Shown: positions 33,983-43,831 of the stretch, in pieces
How positions within the stretch are numbered: the stretch's first letter is position 1
Layout of the letters: the number at the start of each line of letters is the position of its first letter
Assembly: GCF_019145495.1 (NCBI RefSeq)
Contig: NZ_JAHSTU010000005.1
Coordinates: 352,237-416,236, forward strand
Length of the DNA: 64,000 nucleotides
Origin: Pseudomonas azerbaijanoccidentalis
Lineage (GTDB): Bacteria; Pseudomonadota; Gammaproteobacteria; Pseudomonadales; Pseudomonadaceae
Direction of reading: 5' to 3'
Program-made: the position numbers and the translations under genes
The notes under the pieces: generated by a model
What the model saw: only the letters and a program-made list of their open reading frames with translations
What the model was told of the DNA's origin: nothing
Databases searched by the model: none

Positions 33983-34024
33983 TCTCCCGCCCGGCTAAAG
34001 GTTTCCCTTAGTCGATTCGGGAGA
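33983..34024. promoter_or_regulatory. Nested inverted repeats upstream of OprD
   Basis: TCTCCCG (33983-33989) and CGGGAGA (34018-34024) enclose the imperfect palindrome CTAAAGGTTTCCCTTAG (33995-34011) with a common centre. It may be an operator for OprD or a hairpin at the 3' end of the sensor kinase transcript. The rest of the 33690-34089 gap shows no gene. Confidence 0.35.
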
Positions 34025-34089
34025 GAAACATCGTGCGCAGGACGCGCCGATGAAACAGGCAGGGGGTTAAAGCGAAGGGCTGGTGATGC

Positions 34090-37000
34090 TCAGGATAGGT
34101 TCTCCAGCAACGCCAGAGCCTCATCGAAATCGAAGCGCTCGGCGCGCTGGACAATCCGACGCAGTTGCTCGGCCAGCTCGGGCTCCAAGGTCAATCCTTG
34201 CAGTTCGTGCAGTGCCGTCAGCACTTGGGTATCACTCTCGACCAGCAGTTGCCGAATGCCGGCCAATCGCGCTTGCCAATCGCCATTGGCAGTTGAAGCG
34301 GGTACGGGATCAGCAGGCGGTAATGCCTCGGGTAGGCTGGCCAAGCCTTGCAGGACCGGCGCCAGACAGCGTTCGACCTCTGCCAGTCGCTCAGCCAGCA
34401 GCGGTTCCCCGGCATCGTCCAGGCAAGCCTGTTCCAGCGCGGTGGCCGCGTTCGCAAGTTCCATGGCACCGATATTGCCTGCCGTTCCGCGCAGGCTGTG
34501 GGCCAGGCGCGCCGCGGCTGAAGGGTCACTGTCAGCACGGAAGTCGAAGAAGTCTTGGCGAAAGGCCTGCTGGCTGTCTCGGAACTTGCGCAAGAGGCGT
34601 ATGTAGAGCTCGACCTTGCCCATGCAGGTGGCCAGACCGGCTGTTGAGTCAATGCCCGGAAGGCTGGCAGGCAAGCCTACAGCTATCGGCAAATCAACGG
34701 CTTCATGCACCTTGCGGCCGGGCCGGGGACGGATCCATTTGGCTAGCGTTGTGAACATCCCTTCGACATTCAAGGGTTTGGAGATGTGATCGGTCATGCC
34801 GCACTCAAGCGCCCGCTCGCGATCCCCCGCCATGGCGTTGGCCGTCATCGCGATGATCGGCAGATCCGCCCAACGCGGTTGTTGGCGAATCAGGCGGGTG
34901 GCGGTGTAGCCGTCCATCACCGGCATCTGGCAGTCCATCAACACACCGTCGAAATCGCCGTCGCGCGCCAGTTGATCAAGGGCCTCCTCGCCATGAACAG
35001 CCAGGCACAACTCTACGCCAGCACTCTCCAGCAGTTCGCTGGCCAACTCTCGATTCAACTCATTGTCTTCCACCAGCAGCAGGCGCGCGCCACGCAGACT
35101 GGCCATGGCACTGTTGCTCTGGCCGGTTCGCTCGCTGAAGCGGGTGTCTGCCTGGGGCGCCTTGCCGAGCACGGTGCCAAGGGCTTCGAGCAAGGTCGAC
35201 GAGGTGACCGGCTTGGTCAGCGTCACCGGCAGTTGCAAACCGTACCGGCGAGCCTCCTCGTGCGCCTCCTCGCGACCGAAAGCGGTCACCATGATCACCG
35301 ACGGTATGCGCTCCAGGTTGGCGGCATGCATGTGCCGCACCGTTTGCACACCGTCCATGCCCGGCATGCGCCAATCCATCAGCACCAGGTCATAGGGCAA
35401 GGCCTTGCCCTCGGCTTCTACCAGCATCGCCAGCGCGACACGCCCGCTGTGCGCCACATCCACTTCTATCCCGAAACTGCGCGCCATGCTGGAGAGAATC
35501 TCCCGAGCACTGGCATTGTCGTCCACCACCAACACGCGAACGCCCAACAGTTCATCGGCGGTAAACATCCTTCGCGACTGAACCTCGCGCTGCACGCCGA
35601 AACGCACATCGAAATGAAAAGTGGACCCTTGCCCCGGTTCACTTTCCACCCAGATCGATCCGCCCATCAGTTCCACCAGGTGCCGGGAGATGGCCAGGCC
35701 CAGCCCCGTACCGCCGTATTTGCGAGTCGTGGAGCTATCCGCCTGGCTGAACGGCTGGAACAGTCGGGCGCACTGTTCGGTGTTCATGCCGATGCCGCTG
35801 TCACGCACCCAGAAATGCAATATGGCCTGGTCTTCATTGCCCACGCGCTGCTCGACGCCCACGACGATCTCCCCTTGCTCGGTGAACTTCGCCGCGTTGT
35901 TGCCCAGGTTGATCAGCACCTGGCCCAGGCGCAGTGGATCGCCGACCAGCGCCGTGGGCAACCCTGGCTGCGTGCTGAACAACAGCTCCAGGCCTTTGTC
36001 TTCGGTTTTCAGGCCGATCATGTTGGCGAAGTTGTCGAGCACATCCTCAAGGTGGAAGCCGACCTGTTCCAGTTGCATCTTGCCGGCTTCGATTTTGGAA
36101 AAGTCGAGGATGTCGTTGATGATCCCCAGCAGGTTCTCCGCCGAGCGATGGACCTTCTCGATGTAGTTGCGCTGGCGGTTGTCGAGTGCCGTGCGCAGGG
36201 CCAGGTGGCTCATGCCGATGATCGCGTTCATCGGCGTGCGGATCTCGTGACTCATGTTGGCCAGGAAATCGCTCTTGGCGCGGGTCGCTTCCTCTGCCGT
36301 TTCGCGTGCGCGTTGAACCTCGACCTCGGCGGCCTTGCGGTCGGTGATGTCGAAGTACCAATCGGCACCAATCCCCCGCTCGCCTAATGTCAGGGTCATC
36401 GCCGAAACCAGTACGTCGAAGCGTTCGCCTTCAGTGCGCTGCAGGGTCGCTTCGAAGTTCAGCACATCGCCTTGCAGGGCAGCGTCGGCGAAGCGCTGGT
36501 AGGCCTGTTGATCGACCCAGAAGCGGCTCGCCCCCGTGCCGTCGAGACGAGCCAAAGGCGTCGCGAACAGGCTTTCAAATTGTGGGTTGCAGTACGTCGG
36601 ACGGCCATCCATGTCGCGGATCAACATGGCAACGGGGCTGCTGTCGAGTACTGCGCGCAACTGCGTTTCGCTGGTCTTGAGCGCCGCTTGCAGCTGACGA
36701 CGTTCACTGACGTCACGCACAGAGGCGCACACGCAGATACCACCCTCGCCTTCCAGGCTCGGCAGGCGTGACAGACTGATTTCAGCCGAGAACAGACTGC
36801 CGTCCTTGCGCACGCCGTGCAGGTCGTCGAGGTTGGCGCCCATTTGCCGAGTGGTGCCATGGGCCAGGAAACCATTGCGTTGTTCAACGTGGTGACCCCG
36901 ATAAGCCGTCGGTACCAAGCGTTCGATGGCTTCGCCAATCAACTCACCGGCGGCGTAGCCGAACAACTGATCCAATTGCCGATTGGTGCGCAGGATGATG

Positions 37001-38481
37001 CCTTGGGCATCAACGACCAGCATGCCGTCAGGCGCTGCTTCGATGATCCCGCGGTACCACGCTTCGGTCGCGCGCAATGCCGCTTGCCGGGCTTCAAGTT
37101 CCTGCGCCTGCTGTTCCAGCTGCAACGCCTGCTCGGCCATTTCGTCGGCCTGGCGACGGGTTTCCGCCAACAACGACTTGACCGCCTGATTGCGCTCCAG
37201 GATAGCCATGGCCGCCGCCAGGCGCGGTGTGGCTTCCTGCAACAGCAGGGATTCGCGTTCGCCCAACGGTTGCAGACTCGCCAGCTCAAGCACGCCGAGC
37301 AGCCGCTCGCCATGCACAATGGGCTGCAACAACAGGCAAGTGGCGGGGATCTCACCGAGCGGCGAGCGCAAACGCCAGTACGGCTCCGGCAACCCTTGAA
37401 GCTGACGCGGCTGGCGGTCCACCGCGCATTGCCCCAACAGGCCGTCGCCGAAATTGACTTGCGCCTCCGGCCCTCGCTCCGGGTCGGTGGCATAGCGGCC
37501 CATCAACCGTAATTGGCGAGTGTCTTCGTTGGCGCTGTACAGCACGCCCTGGCAGATACCCTGCACGCTTGCCATATGCCGCAGGAACACCTGAGCCAGC
37601 TCGGTGGACGTTTCTGCCTGTTGCAGGTCGACCTGTAGCTGCGAAGTGTGCGCCTTGATCCAGCGCTGGCGTTCAAGCTGACGCGATTCGGTCTGCAATT
37701 GGGCGATGGCGCGCGCCAGATCGCCCGTCTCGTTGTTCATGTCAGTGTGGGGAATCACCCGATCAAGCTCACCCGCGGCCAACTGATCCACGGCTACCCG
37801 CACCCGGTTCAGCGGATTGCGAATCGACTGACTGACCAACCAGGACAACAGCAGCGCCAACGACAAGCCGCCCAACAACAGGATGTAGGTCCACGTGGTA
37901 CTGCGCTCGGCAAAGTCGGCAATCTCTTTGGCGGTATCGCGAATGGAGGCTTCCTTGATCTGGGCGACCGCATACAACAGCGCATCGGCCTGCTGATCCA
38001 GATGCTGGAACTCGCCGCTGTTGAGCAGTAGCAGCGCCTGGCCCTGACGGCCCTGATCAATCAACTGAAAAGCCTGTTCGCCATCCCGTTGCAGCTGCTG
38101 CAAGATCCCGTCGAGTTCGGCCAGGCGCGCCAGGTTCTCGGGGCGACGCAGGGTTGCTTTGGCTTCGGCAAGTGAAAGGCGCAGGCGCTCTTGGGAGTCG
38201 CGCAATTTCTGCAGTGATTCGATGCGGATCTCTGCACTGTTGGTGCCGACCGCACGCTGCATTGCCTGAACCAGGTGCGGCAGTTGCACCCGCGCCTCAT
38301 GCAGATGCTCCATGCCGACCAGTTCCTGAAGATAGAGATTCTGCATCTCATGTTTCAGCGACTGCTGGGTACGCAAGCTTTGCAGGCCGAGCACCAGCAC
38401 CAGCAGCGACAGCGCAGAAAAGCCGAGGATCAGTTTGTGACGAAGTGCAAGACGCTCAAGCAGGGTGCGCAATCTGATCAT
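34090..38481 (-). CDS. Hybrid sensor histidine kinase, multi-domain
   Basis: 1463 residues. Order: TM helix (about 15-37), periplasmic helical sensor, second TM (about 195-215), HAMP, GAF (about 285-430), coiled coil, two PAS domains (near 477 and 610), HisKA with His near 744 (ANMSHEIRTPMNAIIGM), HATPase (855-975), two receiver domains with Asp near 1034 (LMDWRMPGMDG) and 1181 (LMDCQMPVMDG), and an Hpt domain (AHSLRGTAGN, near 1328). It is a full phosphorelay on one chain. The HD-GYP response-regulator gene lies 34 bases upstream, a probable output. Signal unknown. Confidence 0.93.
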   Translation of the reverse strand: MIRLRTLLERLALRHKLILGFSALSLLVLVLGLQSLRTQQSLKHEMQNLYLQELVGMEHLHEARVQLPHLVQAMQRAVGTNSAEIRIESLQKLRDSQERLRLSLAEAKATLRRPENLARLAELDGILQQLQRDGEQAFQLIDQGRQGQALLLLNSGEFQHLDQQADALLYAVAQIKEASIRDTAKEIADFAERSTTWTYILLLGGLSLALLLSWLVSQSIRNPLNRVRVAVDQLAAGELDRVIPHTDMNNETGDLARAIAQLQTESRQLERQRWIKAHTSQLQVDLQQAETSTELAQVFLRHMASVQGICQGVLYSANEDTRQLRLMGRYATDPERGPEAQVNFGDGLLGQCAVDRQPRQLQGLPEPYWRLRSPLGEIPATCLLLQPIVHGERLLGVLELASLQPLGERESLLLQEATPRLAAAMAILERNQAVKSLLAETRRQADEMAEQALQLEQQAQELEARQAALRATEAWYRGIIEAAPDGMLVVDAQGIILRTNRQLDQLFGYAAGELIGEAIERLVPTAYRGHHVEQRNGFLAHGTTRQMGANLDDLHGVRKDGSLFSAEISLSRLPSLEGEGGICVCASVRDVSERRQLQAALKTSETQLRAVLDSSPVAMLIRDMDGRPTYCNPQFESLFATPLARLDGTGASRFWVDQQAYQRFADAALQGDVLNFEATLQRTEGERFDVLVSAMTLTLGERGIGADWYFDITDRKAAEVEVQRARETAEEATRAKSDFLANMSHEIRTPMNAIIGMSHLALRTALDNRQRNYIEKVHRSAENLLGIINDILDFSKIEAGKMQLEQVGFHLEDVLDNFANMIGLKTEDKGLELLFSTQPGLPTALVGDPLRLGQVLINLGNNAAKFTEQGEIVVGVEQRVGNEDQAILHFWVRDSGIGMNTEQCARLFQPFSQADSSTTRKYGGTGLGLAISRHLVELMGGSIWVESEPGQGSTFHFDVRFGVQREVQSRRMFTADELLGVRVLVVDDNASAREILSSMARSFGIEVDVAHSGRVALAMLVEAEGKALPYDLVLMDWRMPGMDGVQTVRHMHAANLERIPSVIMVTAFGREEAHEEARRYGLQLPVTLTKPVTSSTLLEALGTVLGKAPQADTRFSERTGQSNSAMASLRGARLLLVEDNELNRELASELLESAGVELCLAVHGEEALDQLARDGDFDGVLMDCQMPVMDGYTATRLIRQQPRWADLPIIAMTANAMAGDRERALECGMTDHISKPLNVEGMFTTLAKWIRPRPGRKVHEAVDLPIAVGLPASLPGIDSTAGLATCMGKVELYIRLLRKFRDSQQAFRQDFFDFRADSDPSAAARLAHSLRGTAGNIGAMELANAATALEQACLDDAGEPLLAERLAEVERCLAPVLQGLASLPEALPPADPVPASTANGDWQARLAGIRQLLVESDTQVLTALHELQGLTLEPELAEQLRRIVQRAERFDFDEALALLENLS

Positions 38482-38515
38482 GGCTCAAACCCGAATGAAA
38501 ACACCGATCCCACTA

Positions 38516-39652
38516 TTACTGGGCAACCCGTTTGCTGGCCAAGTCCTGGTCGCTGTCGACGAAGCGTTCGGCGATCGCATGGAACTGCTCATTGTTCGCC
38601 AGGAACGCATCGCAGATGTCCGGATCGAAGTGCGTCCCTCGGCCCTGGCGGATGATCTCCACGGCCTGGGCGTGGGGCATTCCCGGTTTGTAGACCCGCC
38701 GACAAATCAACGCGTCATAGACATCGGCCACCGCCATCAACCTCGCGCTGATGGGAATGTCGTCACCGGCCAGCCCCTGCGGATAGCCGCTGCCGTCCCA
38801 TTTTTCCTGGTGACTGTAGGCGATTTCCTTGGCCAGGCTGAGGAAGTCGACGCGCATGCCCAGACGATCCTCGGCTTGCTGAATGGCGTCACGCCCCAGT
38901 GTGGTGTGGGATTTCATGATTTCGAATTCCTCCTCGGTAAAACGCCCCGGCTTGAGGAGGATATGGTCGGGAATGCCGATCTTGCCGATGTCGTGCAGCG
39001 GTGCCGACTTGAACAGCACCTGAATGATCTCGTCGCTGAGAAAATGGCTGAAACGCGGGTGGTCCTGCATCAGCCCCGCCAGCACCTTGATGTAATGCTG
39101 GGTACGGCGGATATGGTTACCCGTCTCGTTGTCGCGGGTTTCCGCCAGTGACGCCATGGCCTGGATGGTCACATCCTGGATGGCGGTCACCTCCCGGGTC
39201 CGGCGCTGTACTTCTTGCTCCAGGTATTCGTTCTGATCCCGCAGGAAATCGGCCGCAGCCTTGATCTTCAGTTGGGTACTGACCCGGGCCAGCAGCAAGG
39301 GTGGCCTGATCGGCTTGGCGATGTAATCGACGGCACCCAGTTCCAGGCCGAGAATTTCGTCTTCGGTCGCGGTCATGGCAGTCAGGAAGATGATCGGGAT
39401 GTCACGGGTTCGCGGGTCGCGCTTGAGCTGGGCCGCCACTTCGTGACCGGATAGGCCGGGCATCATCACGTCCAGCAGAATCAGGTCCGGCAACGTATCG
39501 CCTTGCAACACCCGCAAGGCCTTCTCGCCACTGTTGGCCGCTTTGACCCGGTAGAGGTCCTTGAGCAAGTCGGTCATCAGCATCAGATTGTCGGGTATGT
39601 CATCCACCACCAGTATGACCGGCGGACTGTATTGACTCTGTTCGGCGCTCAT
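38516..39652 (-). CDS. HD-GYP response regulator (c-di-GMP phosphodiesterase)
   Basis: 378 residues. The N-terminal receiver (VILVVDDIPDN, phosphoacceptor in LILLDVMMPG, Lys in IAKPI) is followed by an HD-GYP domain with HDIGKIGIPD and HQEKWDGSGYPQGL. HD-GYP enzymes hydrolyse cyclic di-GMP. ATG 39652 has AGGGGAG five bases upstream. It is first in a two-gene unit with the large hybrid kinase, which likely phosphorylates it, linking an outside signal to c-di-GMP level. Confidence 0.93.
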   Translation of the reverse strand: MSAEQSQYSPPVILVVDDIPDNLMLMTDLLKDLYRVKAANSGEKALRVLQGDTLPDLILLDVMMPGLSGHEVAAQLKRDPRTRDIPIIFLTAMTATEDEILGLELGAVDYIAKPIRPPLLLARVSTQLKIKAAADFLRDQNEYLEQEVQRRTREVTAIQDVTIQAMASLAETRDNETGNHIRRTQHYIKVLAGLMQDHPRFSHFLSDEIIQVLFKSAPLHDIGKIGIPDHILLKPGRFTEEEFEIMKSHTTLGRDAIQQAEDRLGMRVDFLSLAKEIAYSHQEKWDGSGYPQGLAGDDIPISARLMAVADVYDALICRRVYKPGMPHAQAVEIIRQGRGTHFDPDICDAFLANNEQFHAIAERFVDSDQDLASKRVAQ

Positions 39653-39878
39653 GTCGGCTCCCCTGCCCAGCGTTATCGTCCCCGGAGATCGCAATTCCGG
39701 CGCTGAGGAGCTTAGTTGCAGTTTTCAGGTTGCGGGGGCTGCTCGCGCTTTTTTCTCAAGGTGATCGCATCGGGTAAATGCCCTGTTTCCGGGTGCCGCC
39801 GAACCGTTGCTCAACGCGCTCAACGGCAAGGTGACCAACGACGGCCCCATTTGGCGAAACCCGATCAACCGCGGCCCC

Positions 39879-40050
39879 GTAGCAGCTGTCGAGCGCAGCG
39901 AGGCTGCGCAGCAGACGCAATCCCATTGCATCGCGAAAACCACGAGGACTGCGTCCCCGAACGCAGGCTTCGCCAGCTGCTACAGGATCACGCCACCCCC
40001 GTAGCAGCTGTCGAGCGCAGCGAGGCTGCGTTCGGCTGCGCAGCAGACGC
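39879..40050. repeat. GTAGCAGCTG-type REP cluster
   Basis: GTAGCAGCTGTCGAGCGCAG starts at 39879 and 40001 as direct copies (30 identical bases each), with an inverted relative at 39958-39983 (ends GCCAGCTGCTAC). This fills the 415-bp gap between the HD-GYP and YcaO genes; no gene is seen in it. Confidence 0.75.
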
Positions 40051-40067
40051 CAGCGCCACACGCGTTT

Positions 40068-42272
40068 TTACTTGGACAAAGCCGTCACATTGGCCCGCGC
40101 CGCGTGCAGCTTTTTGTAGCTGTCGATCAGGCGCTGGTGACGGTCGAGCCCTTCGAGCTTCATGCTGGTCGGCGTCAACCCGTAGAAACGCACGCTGCTT
40201 TCCACCGAACCGATCGCGGCGTCCATCCGCTCGTTGCCGAACATCCGGCGGAAGTTGGCTTCGTAGTCTTCCAGCTCCAGGTCTTCGTCCAGCTTCATTT
40301 CCAGCACTGCGTTGACGGCCTGATAGAACAAGCCGCGCTCGACCGTGTTGTCGTTGTATTGCAGGAACATTTCCACCGCTTCTTTCGCCTCTTCATACTT
40401 TTGCAGGGCGAGATAAATCAGCAGCTTCAACTCCAGGATGGTCAACTGACCCCACGCGGTGTTGTCGTCAAACTCGATGCCGATCAGCGTGGTGATGTCG
40501 GTGTAGTCATCCAGCTCGCTGTCTTCCAGACGCTTGACCAGCGCCTTCAAGCCAGCCTTGTCGAGGCTGTGCAGGTTCAGAATGTCGGCACGGAAGAACA
40601 ACGCTTTGTTGGTGTTATCCCAAATCAGGTCGTCGTGCGGATAAATTTCCGAATAGTCCGGCACCAGAATGCGACAGGCCGTGGCACCGATGTGCTCATA
40701 CACCGCCATGTACACTTCTTTGCCCATGCTTTCGAGAATGCCGAACAGGGTGGCGGCCTCTTCGGCGTTGGAGTTTTCACCCTGGCCGGAGAAGTCCCAC
40801 TCGACGAACTCGTAATCCGATTTGGCACTGAAGAAGCGCCAGGACACCACGCCGCTGGAGTCGATGAAGTGCTCGACAAAGTTGTTCGGCTCAGTCACCG
40901 CATGGCCTTCAAACGTCGGCTGAGGCAGGTCGTTCAAACCTTCGAAACTGCGGCCCTGAAGCAATTCCGTCAGGCTGCGTTCCAGCGCCACTTCCAGGCT
41001 CGGGTGTGCGCCAAACGAAGCGAACACGCCACCGGTACGCGGGTTCATCAAGGTCACGCACATCACCGGGAATTCGCCGCCCAGCGAGGCATCCTTCACC
41101 AGCACCGGGAAGCCCTGCTCCTCCAGTGCCTGAATACCGGCCAGAATGCCCGGGTACTTAGCCAACACCTCGGCTGGTACATCCGGCAAGGCAAACTCGC
41201 CTTCGATGATTTCGCGTTTGACCGCGCGTTCGAAGATTTCCGACAGGCACTGCACCTGTGCTTCGGCCAGCGTGTTGCCGGCGCTCATGCCGTTGCTCAG
41301 GAACAGGTTTTCGATCAGGTTGGACGGGAAATACACCACCTCACCGTCCGACTGGCGCACATACGGCAGCGAACAGATGCCGCGCTCTTCATTGCCCGAG
41401 TTGGTGTCGTACAGATGCGAGCCGCGCAACTCGCCATCGCGGTTGTAAATCTTCAGGCAATAGGCATCGAGAATTTCGCTCGGCAGCTCGTCTTTGGGGC
41501 CAGGCTGGAACCAGCGCTCGTCCGGGTAGTGCACGAACGCCGCGTTGGCGAGATCCTCACCCCAGAACTGATCGTTGTAGAAGAAGTTACAGTTCAACCG
41601 CTCGATAAACTCGCCCAACGCCGACGCCAGTGCGCCTTCTTTGGTCGCACCCTTGCCATTGGTGAAACACATCGGCGAGTGCGCATCGCGGATGTGCAGC
41701 GACCAGACATTGGGAACGATGTTGCGCCACGAAGCGATTTCGATCTTCATGCCCAGACCGGCCAGAATGCCCGACATGTTGGCGATGGTTTGCTCCAGCG
41801 GCAGGTCCTTGCCGGCGATGTAGGTGCCCGACTCGGACAGTGAAGCAGGCATCAACAATGCCTGGGCATCGGCGTCGAGGTTTTCCACCTCTTCAATCAC
41901 GAACTCAGGCCCGGCCTGCACCACCTTCTTCACCGTGCAACGGTCGATGGAGCGCAAAATGCCCTGGCGATCCTTGTCGGAGATGTCAGCAGGCAACTCG
42001 ACCTGAATCTTGAAGATCTGGTTGTAGCGGTTTTCCGGGTCAACAATATTGTTCTGGGACAGGCGGATATTGTCGGTAGGAATGTCGCGAGTCTGGCAGT
42101 ACAACTTCACAAAGTAAGCCGCACACAAGGCCGACGAAGCCAGGAAGTAATCGAATGGACCCGGTGCCGAACCATCGCCCTTGTAGCGGATGGGTTGGTC
42201 GGCCACCACGGTGAAGTCATCGAACTTGGCTTCAAGTCGAAGGTTGTCGAGAAAGTTGACCTTGATTTCCAT
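40068..42272 (-). CDS. OsmC-YcaO fusion protein
   Basis: 734 residues. The N-terminal OsmC-like domain (about 1-140, with DYFLASSALCAAYFVKLYCQ) is followed by a YcaO domain (about 160-560) and a helical C-terminal region to 734. YcaO domains use ATP to activate backbone amides, making azolines or thioamides; the stand-alone E. coli YcaO is linked to ribosomal protein S12 methylthiolation by RimO. The OsmC part suggests a redox role. No precursor peptide or dehydrogenase gene is adjacent, so a housekeeping role is more likely than a RiPP cluster. Confidence 0.92.
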   Translation of the reverse strand: MEIKVNFLDNLRLEAKFDDFTVVADQPIRYKGDGSAPGPFDYFLASSALCAAYFVKLYCQTRDIPTDNIRLSQNNIVDPENRYNQIFKIQVELPADISDKDRQGILRSIDRCTVKKVVQAGPEFVIEEVENLDADAQALLMPASLSESGTYIAGKDLPLEQTIANMSGILAGLGMKIEIASWRNIVPNVWSLHIRDAHSPMCFTNGKGATKEGALASALGEFIERLNCNFFYNDQFWGEDLANAAFVHYPDERWFQPGPKDELPSEILDAYCLKIYNRDGELRGSHLYDTNSGNEERGICSLPYVRQSDGEVVYFPSNLIENLFLSNGMSAGNTLAEAQVQCLSEIFERAVKREIIEGEFALPDVPAEVLAKYPGILAGIQALEEQGFPVLVKDASLGGEFPVMCVTLMNPRTGGVFASFGAHPSLEVALERSLTELLQGRSFEGLNDLPQPTFEGHAVTEPNNFVEHFIDSSGVVSWRFFSAKSDYEFVEWDFSGQGENSNAEEAATLFGILESMGKEVYMAVYEHIGATACRILVPDYSEIYPHDDLIWDNTNKALFFRADILNLHSLDKAGLKALVKRLEDSELDDYTDITTLIGIEFDDNTAWGQLTILELKLLIYLALQKYEEAKEAVEMFLQYNDNTVERGLFYQAVNAVLEMKLDEDLELEDYEANFRRMFGNERMDAAIGSVESSVRFYGLTPTSMKLEGLDRHQRLIDSYKKLHAARANVTALSK

Positions 42273-42412
42273 GCGGATTTACCAGAATACGAGCTAAACG
42301 AATGGCGGCCATTATCCGGCTTTTCAGCCGCAAGTCTTGTGCTTTTCGGTAATGACCGCTGAGCGGACCGGGTTCACCAGTGCGCCTCGAGTGACGATTT
42401 ACACGTCGCGCA

Positions 42413-43831
42413 TCACTTGTTGGCCACCACCTTGTTGCCACCGCTGTCCCATCCGCCGCCCAGCGCTTTATAGATGGCGACGATGCCCCGGTACTGATCG
42501 ATTTCGCCTTGGGCCTGCGCATCCTCGGCGTTCAAGCGTTCGCGTTCGGCATCGAGCAACACCAGATAATCGACCGAGCCTTCACGGTACTGGATGCCCG
42601 CCAGGTCGGCCGCGGCACGGCTCGATTCGCTTTGCCTGATCAACGACAGCAGGCGCTGCTGGCGTTTGCCGTAGTCGCTGAAGGCGTTCTCCGATTCTTC
42701 CAGTGCCAGCAACACTTGCTGCTCGTAGGTGGCAAGTGCGCCTTCCGCCTCGGCATTAGCCCCGCGAATACGCGCGCGCACGCTGCCCAGATCGAACGCC
42801 GCCCATGTGATGCTTGGCCCCAAGCCCCAGGCGCGTGCGGCACTGGAGCCGATTTGCGAACCACGCCCGGCGGTGAAACCCAGGAAACCGCTCAGGCTGA
42901 CCCGGGGAAACAGATCAGCAGTGGCCACGCCGACATCCGCCGTGGCCGACGCCAGCCTGCGCTCTGCGGCCAGGACATCCGGTCGACGGTGCAGCAACTC
43001 GCCGGGGTCACCGATCGGCAGCGCCTTGGCGATGGCCGGCAAATCTGCCGGGCTCAACGACACGCTCAGTTGATCCGGACGCTCACCCAGCAACGTCGCG
43101 ATGCGATTTTTCTGCCGCACCTGCTCCGCTTGCAGTTGCGGCACGCTCGCTTCCACCGCCGCCAGTCGCGCATCGGCACGCACCACATCCAGTTCATTGC
43201 CGACACCGGCATCGCGCAGGCTGACTGTGACGCTGCGCGAATCGCTCTGATTCTTCAGGTTGGCCAGGGCAATTTTTTCCCGCAGTTGCGCCCCGCGCAG
43301 TTGCCCGTAGGCATCGACCAGCTCGGCAATCATGGTTACACGCAGTTGATAAAGATCGGCCGCGGCCGCGTCTTCCTGCGCGTTGCTCGACTCAAGCTGA
43401 CGCTGGATGCGCCCGAACAGGTCGACTTCCCAAGCCATGTCCAGCCCCAGATCGTAGCGTTCGAGATTGACCCGGCTCTCGGTTTGGCCGGGCACTTGCG
43501 CGCGACCTTGCTGGCTGCTGACGCGGCTGGTGACCACTGGCAAATTGTCGTTGCTGATGTCGTCACGAATCGCCCGTGCGGCCTTCCAGCGGGCAAACGC
43601 CACACGCAGGTCACGGTTGCCCTCCAGGGACTTGCTCACCAGCTGATTAAGCGTGGGATCGTCGAATTGCTGCCACCACACTCGCTCGAATCGCGACTGA
43701 TCGTAGTTGGCCGCCTTCGCATACACGCTATGGGCCGGTGCGGTGTCCGGCGTCTTGTAATCCGGCCCGACCGTGCACGCTGCCAGCGCAGCGACCAGAA
43801 GGCTGGGGAGGAAAAGCTTCAGGGCACTCAT
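42413..43831 (-). CDS. RND efflux outer-membrane factor (NodT/OprN type lipoprotein)
   Basis: 472 residues. The lipoprotein signal is LLVAALAACTVGPDY, with the lipid Cys near residue 19, followed by two outer-membrane efflux protein repeats, including WWQQFDDPTLNQLV, RPDVLAAERRLASATADVG and QQVLLALEESENAF. It forms the outer-membrane channel of a tripartite drug pump. ATG 43831 overlaps the stop of the RND gene by 4 bases. As the pump gene is 5'-truncated and the adaptor gene is absent, this channel has no local partner. Confidence 0.93.
   Translation of the reverse strand: MSALKLFLPSLLVAALAACTVGPDYKTPDTAPAHSVYAKAANYDQSRFERVWWQQFDDPTLNQLVSKSLEGNRDLRVAFARWKAARAIRDDISNDNLPVVTSRVSSQQGRAQVPGQTESRVNLERYDLGLDMAWEVDLFGRIQRQLESSNAQEDAAAADLYQLRVTMIAELVDAYGQLRGAQLREKIALANLKNQSDSRSVTVSLRDAGVGNELDVVRADARLAAVEASVPQLQAEQVRQKNRIATLLGERPDQLSVSLSPADLPAIAKALPIGDPGELLHRRPDVLAAERRLASATADVGVATADLFPRVSLSGFLGFTAGRGSQIGSSAARAWGLGPSITWAAFDLGSVRARIRGANAEAEGALATYEQQVLLALEESENAFSDYGKRQQRLLSLIRQSESSRAAADLAGIQYREGSVDYLVLLDAERERLNAEDAQAQGEIDQYRGIVAIYKALGGGWDSGGNKVVANK

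Noticed and set aside
40068..42272. RiPP biosynthetic cluster around the YcaO gene
   Set aside because: No short precursor gene, dehydrogenase, protease or exporter next to it; the OsmC-YcaO form looks like a stand-alone gene.
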